DNA of 11,087 nt from Bacteroidales bacterium (GTDB taxonomy: Bacteria > Bacteroidota > Bacteroidia > Bacteroidales > F082), in NCBI GenBank assembly GCA_017616675.1, contig JAFZXR010000038.1, forward strand, positions 1-11,087, in the 5' to 3' direction. Shown in pieces: positions 1 through 6,507 of the stretch. The notes beneath the pieces are model-generated. The model was not told where the DNA came from. It ran no database searches and worked only from the letters and a program-made list of their open reading frames with translations. Positions within the stretch are counted from its first letter, which is position 1. Each line of letters starts with the position of its first letter. Position numbers and translations under genes: made by a program.

Positions 1-1
1 G

Positions 2-889
2 GGAGGCACGACTTATTATGTCAGAGCTTACGCGAAAAATAGTCTGGGAGTCGGCTATGATGGAGTTATTAGTTTCACCACATCTCACGAATGGGCTAAC
101 GGCATGTTGCCTGGAGAGTTCTCCGTAAGCGAGACCAAACGCGTGAGATTCTCACAAGGCAACCTGCAGTATCAGGCATCAACCAACACATGGCGTTTTG
201 CTTATAACCAAAATGATTGCATCGGAGAAGACAATTCACATATCTCATCTTCGTACAGCGGATGGATTGACTTGTTCGGATGGGGCACCAGCGGATGGAA
301 CAACGGCAACGTGTTTTATCAGCCTTACAGCTCCGATAATGTCAATGGATCTTGGTATGGTCCGGTCGGCACTTATTCTCTGGTCGACGAATATGCCAAC
401 AGCGACTGGGGCGTTTACAACAGCATCAGCAATGGCGGACACTCGGCAGGAATGTGGCGCACTTTGACTCAAGACGAAATGCGTTATCTTTTATATAACC
501 GTACAACAACTTACGGAATCCGTTTCGCTGAGGCGTGCGTTAATGGCGTTAATGGCGTAGTTCTCCTACCTGACAACTGGAATCCGAGCATTTACAGCTT
601 ACAAAATCCTAACAGCGGATGGTACGAAAGCAATGAAATTAGCTTAGCCGATTGGCCGACACTTGAAATGGCCGGTGCAGTATTCTTGCCTGCTGCAGGT
701 TTTAGAAACGGCACCAATGTCGGCGAATTTAACAATGAATGCAGCTATTGGACGGCAACTTATTATAATTGGGACAGTCCTGAGTCAAGAGCATACTATA
801 CTTATTTTACCAATGGCAGCCATTGGTTGACAAAAGATGATTCGAGATGTGTAGGACACAGCGTCCGACTCGTTCATGATGCGAATTAA
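2..889 (+). CDS. C-terminal part of a large secreted/surface protein (Fn3-like repeat end plus aromatic-rich C-terminal module)
   Basis: The reading frame is open from base 2, so the gene starts outside the window; the first in-frame ATG at 104 is internal. The first ~27 residues (TTYYVRAYAKNSLG...ISFTT) look like the last strands of the Fn3-like repeats common in Bacteroidales surface proteins. The rest (~265 residues) is one module rich in Trp, Tyr, Asn and Gly. Its landmarks are VRFSQGNLQYQ (~48-58), WIDLFGWGTSGW (~88-99), WRTLTQDEM (~152-160), GVVLLPDNW (~185-193), VFLPAAGFRNG (~227-237), SYWTATYYN (~248-256) and GHSVRLV (~285-291). From memory this pattern recurs in many Bacteroidales proteins and resembles the FISUMP/formylglycine-enzyme-like fold, ending in a YW.A.YY...SVRLV signature. 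Its function is unknown; surface adhesion or glycan contact is only a guess. There is no type IX sorting domain or membrane anchor at the C-terminus, so export must be decided by the missing N-terminus. A bidirectional hairpin follows immediately. Confidence 0.8.
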   Translation, partial: GGTTYYVRAYAKNSLGVGYDGVISFTTSHEWANGMLPGEFSVSETKRVRFSQGNLQYQASTNTWRFAYNQNDCIGEDNSHISSSYSGWIDLFGWGTSGWNNGNVFYQPYSSDNVNGSWYGPVGTYSLVDEYANSDWGVYNSISNGGHSAGMWRTLTQDEMRYLLYNRTTTYGIRFAEACVNGVNGVVLLPDNWNPSIYSLQNPNSGWYESNEISLADWPTLEMAGAVFLPAAGFRNGTNVGEFNNECSYWTATYYNWDSPESRAYYTYFTNGSHWLTKDDSRCVGHSVRLVHDAN

Positions 890-891
890 AG

Positions 892-917
892 AATTGGGGG
901 TTTTATTTCCCCCAATT
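892..917. terminator. Bidirectional hairpin terminator between convergent genes
   Basis: A perfect 9-bp inverted repeat, AATTGGGGG (892-900) and CCCCCAATT (909-917), encloses the 8-base loop TTTTATTT. On the plus strand it starts 3 bases after the surface-protein stop and is followed by TTCTCT. On the minus strand it lies at the very end of the yifB-type gene, whose last codons (Asn-Trp-Gly-Lys) form the right arm and whose stop lies in the loop. Strong G:C pairs and the convergent position support intrinsic termination in both directions, although the trailing T tract is short on each side. Confidence 0.75.
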
Positions 918-2435
918 TTCTCTATCCAAACTACGATATTGTATCGCTTCGGCGAGGTGCTCGGGCTGGATGTTTTCAGATCCGGCAAGGTCGGCTATTG
1001 TGCGTGAGACCTTGAGAATCCTGTCTCTTGCGCGAGCCGATAGCCCGAGGCGTTCCATGGCATTTTTCAGTAAAAGTCCGCACTGAGCGTCGAGGTCGCA
1101 GTATTTCTGAATCATCTTGGCAGTCATCTGCGCGTTGCAATGGATGCCGGGCACATCGGCGAAGCGCTCAACCTGAATCATTCGGGCTTTCACCACACGC
1201 TCGCGAACCACGGCACTCTTCTCACCGGGTTTCTTCGTTGCAAGTTCCTCGTATGGTATCGGGAACGTCTCGATATGCAAGTCGATGCGGTCGAGCAAAG
1301 GCCCAGAGATTCTTGAGAGATATGTCTCGACCTGTCCTGGCTTGCAGGTGCATTGTTTCGTCGGGTGGTTGTAATAGCCGCACGGACAAGGATTCATCGC
1401 GGCCACGAGCATGAAATTCGCCGGAAACTCCACCGTCTGCTTGGCTCGGGCAATTGTAACTTGGCGGTCTTCCATTGGCTGTCTTAGGACCTCGAGTACT
1501 TGACGTTTGAACTCCGGCAATTCGTCGAGAAAGAGCACTCCGTTGTGGGCCAATGAGATTTCACCGGGCTGCGGATAAGTGCCGCCGCCGACTAATCCGA
1601 CATACGACGTGGTGTGATGCGGACTTCGGAACGGCCGCGTGCGCATCAGCGAGACACCGTGACCCAGCATCCCGACCACGGAATGGATCTTCGTGGTCTC
1701 GAGCGATTCTTTCAGCGTCATCGGGGGCAAAATTGTTGGTAACCGCTTGGCTAACATGGTCTTACCCGAACCTGGCGGGCCTATGAGAATCACGTTATGT
1801 GATCCCGCGGAAGCAACTTCAAGCGCCCGCTTGATGTTTTCTTGCCCGCGCACGTCGGCGAAGTCGAGCTCGTAGACGTCGGATCTCTCCTCTGCTTCGA
1901 GGTCCAGCTTCGTGGGCTCGAGATGATGAAAACCATTGAAGAAGTTGATGACGTCCATCAGCGTCTCGACGCCGTAAACTTCAATGTCTTCGACCACCGC
2001 CGCCTCGTTCGCATTAGCTTTGGGCACCACTACGCCCTTGAATCCGTCTTCAGCCGCCTTGATGGCTATAGGCAACGCTCCTTTTATCGGGTTGATGCTG
2101 CCGTCGAGCGACAACTCCCCCATTATGACATATTTATCAAGCAAATCCACGCTCACCTGCTCCGAGGCGGCGAGGATGGCAATCGCGAGAGGAAGATCAT
2201 AACTCGAACCCTCCTTTCGGATGTCGGCTGGCGCCATGTTTATCGTAATCTTCCGCTTCGGATACTTTAACCCATTGTTACTCAACGCCGATTCAATTCT
2301 CTGCTGACTCTCTTTCACGGCGCTGTCGGGCAGTCCGACAAGAAAAAATTGCACTCCGCGGTCAATGTTGACCTCAATTGTTACAGTAATAGCATCTATG
2401 CCATTTAAGGCACTTCCAAAAGTTTTTACCAACAT
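903..2435 (-). CDS. yifB: YifB/ComM-family Mg-chelatase-like AAA+ ATPase
   Basis: The 510-residue product is full length for the family. Domain order is an N-terminal ChlI-like/Lon-protease-like fold (~1-165, containing [13 protein letters not shown] and [16 protein letters not shown]), a Mg-chelatase-type AAA+ core (~190-395) and a C-terminal Mg_chelatase_C helical domain (~410-505, ending in the usual YRSLDRENW). Walker A is GPPGSGKT at 219-226, Walker B is VLFLDE at 300-305, and [10 protein letters not shown] sits at 378-387. Cysteines at 350, 352, 362 and 364 form the CPCG...C.C cluster typical of the family, a possible metal site. The Vibrio and Haemophilus homologue ComM is a hexameric helicase that promotes branch migration during natural transformation; what it does in Bacteroidetes is not established. 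The start is 55 bases after the upstream lipoprotein stop, in an A/T-rich leader with no TAnnTTTG element, so I infer read-through from cinA-gldB. Its last codons are part of the terminator hairpin. Confidence 0.95.
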   Translation of the reverse strand: MLVKTFGSALNGIDAITVTIEVNIDRGVQFFLVGLPDSAVKESQQRIESALSNNGLKYPKRKITINMAPADIRKEGSSYDLPLAIAILAASEQVSVDLLDKYVIMGELSLDGSINPIKGALPIAIKAAEDGFKGVVVPKANANEAAVVEDIEVYGVETLMDVINFFNGFHHLEPTKLDLEAEERSDVYELDFADVRGQENIKRALEVASAGSHNVILIGPPGSGKTMLAKRLPTILPPMTLKESLETTKIHSVVGMLGHGVSLMRTRPFRSPHHTTSYVGLVGGGTYPQPGEISLAHNGVLFLDELPEFKRQVLEVLRQPMEDRQVTIARAKQTVEFPANFMLVAAMNPCPCGYYNHPTKQCTCKPGQVETYLSRISGPLLDRIDLHIETFPIPYEELATKKPGEKSAVVRERVVKARMIQVERFADVPGIHCNAQMTAKMIQKYCDLDAQCGLLLKNAMERLGLSARARDRILKVSRTIADLAGSENIQPEHLAEAIQYRSLDRENWGK

Positions 2436-2460
2436 AATTTTGGTTTTTAGTTACTAATAG

Positions 2461-2491
2461 TTGTTAATTGTTAATAATTATTGTTAATTGT
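2461..2491. repeat. Short A/T-rich direct repeat between gldB-like and yifB genes
   Basis: The 11-mer TTGTTAATTGT occurs at 2461-2471 and again at 2481-2491, a spacing of 20 bases (about two helical turns). The segment between contains the perfect palindrome AATAATTATT (2473-2482). It lies in the 55-base gap just downstream of the lipoprotein stop and upstream of yifB. It could be a protein-binding site or simply A/T-rich leader drift; nothing else identifies it. Confidence 0.4.
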
Positions 2492-3489
2492 CATTTTCTC
2501 GGTTTATATTGTGACCTCTGGAAAACATCCTGATAATCAGTGGTTTTCATCAGGTCTTGCAGCGTTTCATCGTTGTTTGTCATGAATGAGCGGACGATTT
2601 GTAACCCTATATAGTCGCCCAGTCGCGGCGCCGAGGCATCGCCAAACGGGGCAGTGAACGGACCGTCGTTGAACAGCATCCGTTTGTTGTCGACGTTATT
2701 GGTAAACAACATGTTATTGCCCACCACAGCTGCCCACACAGCGCCTTCGTTATCCTGCGCCCACTCCATCTGCGGCGTCGAATAGCCAAGGATTATCGAG
2801 TCGGGCAAGGCGGGGTTCAACGCCTCGATGAAATACAGCATCTTACCCTGCGCGACCATCTCGTCAATCACGGTTTTCTGGTTGATACGGTTGCCAAAGG
2901 CGTAATGATAAAGCTCCTCGGCGAAGTCGCGCGTCAGATAGGCGGGCTGAAGGCGCCGCGACTGATATCTCGGGAAGCCGAGCTTGTCGTATACAAAGTC
3001 CTTGTTACTCAGGTAGAAATCCAAGCCAATCAAAGCACTTTCGTCGTCGATGCTGTGAGGTCTGTTGGAATAGATGCCCGAGACGTAAGCGAAGGTCGGA
3101 GGCACCTCGAAATCGGGATAATAATATCTGTAATGCTGATAAACGCCTTTGATATCTTCCGAAACCTTATCGATATCAGGGAAAGTCTCACACACTAACT
3201 TATTGATTTTCAGCATGAAAGTATCGGTAACAAAATCTTTCATGTAGCCCACTTCCTCCTCGCTCGGATTTTCAATCAAAAACGCCTCAAACTGCGGCAA
3301 AATCGCCCGATATTCGGCTTCAAAATTGGCGGTATCGAGACCAAAAAGCACCTTGTTAAACTCGACTATCTCCAGCTTCTGCGGCTCCATCTTCTGATAC
3401 GGCACATTCAACTTCTTCTTGTAACCCGCTGATTTTGTGCAGGACACAAAAGAAATAAGAATTAAAAAAGCAAATAATAGTCTATTCAT
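2491..3489 (-). CDS. gldB: GldB-family lipoprotein
   Basis: I place the start at 3489, giving 332 residues, because translation then begins with a short lipoprotein signal (MNRLLFAFLILISFVSC) with a lipobox Cys at residue 17. An ATG at 3525 would add 12 residues and bury the signal inside cinA. The mature protein should be lipid-anchored in the envelope. Residues such as FEAFLIENPSEEEV, FVTDTFMLKINKL, YYYPDFEVPPTFAYVSGIYSN and IGLDFYLSNKDFVYDKLGFPRYQ resemble the GldB family, required for gliding in Flavobacterium johnsoniae but also present in non-gliding Bacteroidales, where its role is unknown. The family is related to DUF2268 peptidase-like proteins; no HEXXH motif is visible here, only EELYHYAFG in the likely region, so protease activity is not supported. 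The start ATG overlaps the cinA stop (ATGAATAG, 8 bases shared), implying translational coupling. Confidence 0.85.
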   Translation of the reverse strand: MNRLLFAFLILISFVSCTKSAGYKKKLNVPYQKMEPQKLEIVEFNKVLFGLDTANFEAEYRAILPQFEAFLIENPSEEEVGYMKDFVTDTFMLKINKLVCETFPDIDKVSEDIKGVYQHYRYYYPDFEVPPTFAYVSGIYSNRPHSIDDESALIGLDFYLSNKDFVYDKLGFPRYQSRRLQPAYLTRDFAEELYHYAFGNRINQKTVIDEMVAQGKMLYFIEALNPALPDSIILGYSTPQMEWAQDNEGAVWAAVVGNNMLFTNNVDNKRMLFNDGPFTAPFGDASAPRLGDYIGLQIVRSFMTNNDETLQDLMKTTDYQDVFQRSQYKPRK

Positions 3490-4732
3490 ATTTTCTAACC
3501 ATTTCAAGTGCTGTAATAGACGCACGTTCTATATTATTACCTCTATCTTTACCAAAATTAAACCTTCTCGAGATGACTCCTTTCGATCCAGCCACTGCAA
3601 TCCACACTGTGCCGACGGGATTCTCCTCGGTACCGCCGCCAGGACCTGCAACGCCTGTTGTCGCCACTGCGATGTCAGTCTTCAGCAACGCTCTCACGCC
3701 CACCGCCATCTGCTCCGCAACCTGCTGACTGACAACGGTATACCTCTCAACATCGTCATGGCTAACACCCAGAACTTCTTCCTTCACCGAGGTAGCATAC
3801 GACACCACCGTTCCTTTGAAAACGTCGGAACTGCCCGGGATAGCTGTGATCATCTTCGCTATCGTCCCGCCTGTACAACTCTCGGCACTCGCCAAAGTCA
3901 ATCCTGCCGCCTTGAGCTTCTCCAAAACCGCCTCCGCGATAGGCTTGTCGTCGTATCCGAAGATATGTTCACCAATGAGTTTCGTCAACTTATCTATCTC
4001 ATTATCAATGGTTTGCTGTAAAAACTCACGATCAGGGTGACGGCCTTCCAAACGCAGACGCACAATGCCATACTGCGGCAGATAAGCCAGCGAGAGGAAG
4101 TCGGGCAAAGCGTCTTCCCAGTCTTTGATCTTGTCGGCAAGAAACGACTCGCCCACACCTGTCGTCATCACGACCTTATTAATATAAGGAGTCACCTCGA
4201 AATGCTTCAACAGCTTCGGCAGAATCTCCTGCTCGAACACGTTTTTCATCTCAAAAGGCACGCCCGGCATAGAGATAAACACCGATTTGCCCTTCTCAAA
4301 CCACATGCAAGGCGCTGTGCCATAACGGTTTGGGATGTAGGTGCACGACTTCGGGATAAACGCCTGTCCGCGGTTGCGCTCGGTCATCTGGTAGCCGCGT
4401 TTCTTGAAGATGCTCATCACGTTGTCGTAGGCATCCTGACAAAACACCAGTTCGGTACCGAAATACTTGCACAAGGTCGGCTTGGTGATGTCGTCGGCCG
4501 TAGGACCCAATCCTCCCGTCATGACGATAATGTCAACATCGGAGCAGGCATCCAAGGCCTCCACAATGTCGCGTTCGCCATCGCCGATAGTCAAAGTGGA
4601 AATCACTTCTATTCCATTGGTTGTCAATATATTACCAAGCCATGCGGCGTTGGTGTTCACCACCTGCCCTATCAGCAGCTCGTCGCCGATGGAGATGAGC
4701 TTAGCCTTCACAAAATCGTTATCTCTCTTCAT
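3482..4732 (-). CDS. cinA: CinA: competence/damage-inducible protein, NMN amidohydrolase (PncC-type) domain
   Basis: The 416-residue product has the standard two-domain CinA layout. The N-terminal MoaB/MogA-like domain (COG1058, ~10-175) carries GDELLIGQVVNTNA (16-29), MTGGLGPTADD (71-81) and MPGVPFEM (155-162). The C-terminal CinA/PncC domain (~262-414) carries AESCTGG (283-289), the VSQQVAEQMA helix (334-343) and ATTGVAGPGGG (357-367) followed by NPVGTVW. In characterised homologues the C-terminal domain converts nicotinamide mononucleotide to nicotinic acid mononucleotide, recycling pyridine nucleotides, and the N-terminal domain has ADP-ribose pyrophosphatase activity in some species. The protein is cytosolic. 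It is the first gene of a minus-strand cluster with the gldB-like and yifB genes. A TAnnTTTG element lies 42 bases upstream of the start. A GTG at codon 8 is an alternative start but the ATG is preferred. Confidence 0.96.
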   Translation of the reverse strand: MKRDNDFVKAKLISIGDELLIGQVVNTNAAWLGNILTTNGIEVISTLTIGDGERDIVEALDACSDVDIIVMTGGLGPTADDITKPTLCKYFGTELVFCQDAYDNVMSIFKKRGYQMTERNRGQAFIPKSCTYIPNRYGTAPCMWFEKGKSVFISMPGVPFEMKNVFEQEILPKLLKHFEVTPYINKVVMTTGVGESFLADKIKDWEDALPDFLSLAYLPQYGIVRLRLEGRHPDREFLQQTIDNEIDKLTKLIGEHIFGYDDKPIAEAVLEKLKAAGLTLASAESCTGGTIAKMITAIPGSSDVFKGTVVSYATSVKEEVLGVSHDDVERYTVVSQQVAEQMAVGVRALLKTDIAVATTGVAGPGGGTEENPVGTVWIAVAGSKGVISRRFNFGKDRGNNIERASITALEMVRKYE

Positions 4733-4773
4733 TTTTTAATATAACTTACAACAATTTTTATCTTAAAACGTTA

Positions 4774-4781
4774 CAAAATTA
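4774..4781 (-). promoter_or_regulatory. -7 promoter element for cinA cluster
   Basis: Read on the minus strand this is TAATTTTG, matching the Bacteroidetes TAnnTTTG -7 consensus, about 42 bases before the cinA start. No clear TTG/TTTG -33 element is seen at the expected distance upstream. The leader is A/T-rich and lacks a Shine-Dalgarno sequence. Confidence 0.5.
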
Positions 4782-4843
4782 AACATTAATATTTTATGTT
4801 TTTCATTTTTAACATTTTTTAACACAACTTGCAAAAAAATGAT

Positions 4844-4851
4844 TAATTTTG
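4844..4851 (+). promoter_or_regulatory. -7 promoter element for the nucleoside phosphorylase gene
   Basis: TAATTTTG matches TAnnTTTG and lies 27 bases before the ATG at 4879, implying a leader of about 20 bases. The only TTG nearby (4829-4831) is too close for the usual -33 spacing, so the upstream element is unclear. The 12-mer TTTTTAACATTT occurs upstream (4806-4817) and again between this element and the start codon (4859-4870). Confidence 0.55.
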
Positions 4852-4878
4852 TAAAAAATTTTTAACATTTGACTGGAT

Positions 4879-5754
4879 ATGAATACTAAACCCATCCCTG
4901 GCTCACAGCTCGTCTTCAACAATGAGGGCGCGATATATCATCTGAATCTCTTCCCGGAGATGCTTGCCGACAATGTGATTTTGGTTGGCGATCCCGACCG
5001 TGTGGCAATGGTTTCGAGTTATTTCGACACCATCGAATACAAGCGTCAGAACCGCGAACTGGTAACGCACACTGGCACTTACAAAGGCAAGCGCATCACG
5101 GCCTTGTCGACCGGCATGGGCACCGACAACATCGATATCGTGGTCAACGAGCTCGACGCCGTGGCTAATATCGACTTCAAGACCCGCACTCCGAAGAAGG
5201 AACACCGTGCGCTCAACCTCGTGCGTCTGGGCACCTGCGGCGCCTTGCAGCCTGAGATCGGCGTCGACGACAGCTACGTGGCATCGCGCTTCGCCATCGG
5301 CTTGGACGGTCTCGCCTACTTCTACAAAGAGCGTAACGAAGTGATTGAAAAAGACATGACTGATGCCTTCATCCGCGACATGAAGTATCCTACCGACCTC
5401 CCGAAGCCATACATCGTGGAGAGTTCGAAAGAGCTCTTCGACCGTCTCGCCAAGGGTTATCATCAAGGCATCACAGCCACGTCGCCAGGATTCTACGGAC
5501 CTCAGGGACGCTCGCTTCGCCTCGAGCTCACCTATCCGCAGATCAACCCGGATATTGAGAAATTTGAATATAAAGGATGGAAAGTTTGTAACTTCGAGAT
5601 GGAGTCGTCGGCATTGTTCAGCCTTGGTAAGATGTTGGGGCACAATTGTTTAACTATCTGCGTGGCAATAGCCAACCGCGTCACGGAGAAGTTCTCCGCC
5701 GACTATCATCCTTACGTCGAGAAGTTGATAAAAACGACTTTGGAGAGGTTATAA
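4879..5754 (+). CDS. Nucleoside phosphorylase, uridine-phosphorylase type
   Basis: This 291-residue protein belongs to the PNP/UDP phosphorylase family (NP-I), which cleaves a nucleoside with phosphate to give the free base and (deoxy)ribose 1-phosphate. Visible motifs match E. coli uridine phosphorylase: GDPDR at 37-41 (phosphate-binding GDPER), RLGTCGALQP at 116-125 (phosphate and sugar contacts), FYGPQGR at 205-211 (base-recognition Gln and Arg, here Q209 and R211) and FEMESSALF at 239-247 (ribose-binding E-M-E, 240-242). The Q...R pair favours uridine as substrate, but purine nucleosides cannot be excluded, and the protein is somewhat longer than the ~250-residue E. coli enzyme. It is probably cytosolic and monocistronic: cinA diverges upstream, and the next gene is convergent, sharing the six bases TTATAA at both 3' ends. 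It fits a salvage theme with the DUF5020 and guanine deaminase genes further right. Confidence 0.9.
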   Translation: MNTKPIPGSQLVFNNEGAIYHLNLFPEMLADNVILVGDPDRVAMVSSYFDTIEYKRQNRELVTHTGTYKGKRITALSTGMGTDNIDIVVNELDAVANIDFKTRTPKKEHRALNLVRLGTCGALQPEIGVDDSYVASRFAIGLDGLAYFYKERNEVIEKDMTDAFIRDMKYPTDLPKPYIVESSKELFDRLAKGYHQGITATSPGFYGPQGRSLRLELTYPQINPDIEKFEYKGWKVCNFEMESSALFSLGKMLGHNCLTICVAIANRVTEKFSADYHPYVEKLIKTTLERL

Positions 5755-6507
5755 GACGTAGTCCTGCTGCTCGTCTTCGTGTTTCATCGAGATGAGACAT
5801 TCGAGGTTGACGTCAACGACAGCCTCCTCGAAGAATGGAGCCGACGCCACGACATAGCTTTCGTAGCCGAAGATCATAGAGCCGCCGTCAAAGGTGGCTT
5901 CTTTTTTTGGTGCCACGCTGTTGACAAACACCAGCGGGCGCTCGGTCTTCAGCACGTTCTGTCTCAATGCGTTACGACGTTTTCTCGAGACATCCGCGCC
6001 ACCTTTGACGGCGGCGATATTGACGATGATATCAGGGCTGAGTGGCATCAGCTCGTCAACACGGTTTGTCAGCAAGAACTCGTCATCGTTAGTGTTTTCA
6101 AGGTCTTTGCCAATAGTCACAGCATATTTATGACAGCCAATTTGCAGCAGCTCATCGCCATCGGAAGGCTCAAAAACGCCACGTTCAAAATCTTCTAAGT
6201 ATTTCTTTTTGAACACCTTACGCTGACCTTGGAAGAGATATACCGCCGCGTTGTATTTCCCAACAGGGCAGCCAACGAGCAGGCCTATATTCTCGCATTC
6301 GGCTGCGATTTTATCCAACGCCTTCTCACATTTCTCAATAAAACCAGGCGATTTAAGCATTTCGGCAGAGCAAATTCCGCTCACCGCGAGCTCAGGGAAT
6401 ATAACTAAAGTAGAGGCTTTAGCCCTGTGAGCCGCCTCTACTATTTTAGTCACGTTGCCTTCGATATCGCCAGCAACACTGGCAATCTGCGCTAATGTGA
6501 TCTTCAT
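5749..6507 (-). CDS. Nitrilase-superfamily protein resembling the NadE glutaminase domain, catalytic Cys absent
   Basis: The 252-residue product aligns by eye with the N-terminal glutaminase (carbon-nitrogen hydrolase) domain of glutamine-dependent NAD synthetase, with no synthetase domain attached. Seen features are LAQIASVAGDIEGN (5-18), VIFPELAVSGI (35-45, catalytic-type Glu39), VGCPVGKYNAAVYL (78-91), a KKK run at 100-102 (K101 in the catalytic Lys position), and FDGGSMIFG (206-214). Active family members carry Cys in an ICED-type motif; here the matching segment reads TIGKDLE (131-137), putting Gly133 and Lys134 where Cys-Glu are expected. The loop after K101 is also about four residues shorter than in NadE. 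I infer an inactive homologue, perhaps a binding or regulatory protein. Its start shares one base with the stop of the upstream beta-barrel gene (TGATG), so the two are translationally coupled; its 3' end overlaps the phosphorylase stop. Confidence 0.8.
   Translation of the reverse strand: MKITLAQIASVAGDIEGNVTKIVEAAHRAKASTLVIFPELAVSGICSAEMLKSPGFIEKCEKALDKIAAECENIGLLVGCPVGKYNAAVYLFQGQRKVFKKKYLEDFERGVFEPSDGDELLQIGCHKYAVTIGKDLENTNDDEFLLTNRVDELMPLSPDIIVNIAAVKGGADVSRKRRNALRQNVLKTERPLVFVNSVAPKKEATFDGGSMIFGYESYVVASAPFFEEAVVDVNLECLISMKHEDEQQDYVL

Noticed and set aside
540..560. Tandem GCGTTAATG repeat in the surface-protein gene
   Set aside because: It encodes the VNGVNG segment that, as I recall, is a normal feature of this module family, so it is not a special repeat.
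1842..2270. Plus-strand open frame antisense to yifB
   Set aside because: It lies wholly within the conserved N-terminal domain of the ATPase and shows no independent signal.
3490..3525. Longer start for the GldB-like lipoprotein at 3525
   Set aside because: The added residues precede the lipoprotein signal and lie within cinA; the ATG at 3489 gives a clean lipobox.
4037..4744. Plus-strand open frame antisense to cinA
   Set aside because: cinA is complete and unambiguous here; the antisense frame is rich in His and Arg, as expected of an out-of-frame shadow.
4903..5643. Minus-strand open frame inside the nucleoside phosphorylase gene
   Set aside because: The plus strand encodes an intact, motif-complete enzyme; the antisense product resembles nothing I know and has shadow-like composition.
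5753..5777. AAGACG...CGTCTT dyad near the convergent stops as a terminator
   Set aside because: Only six base pairs with a 13-base loop, inside coding sequence and with no following T tract.
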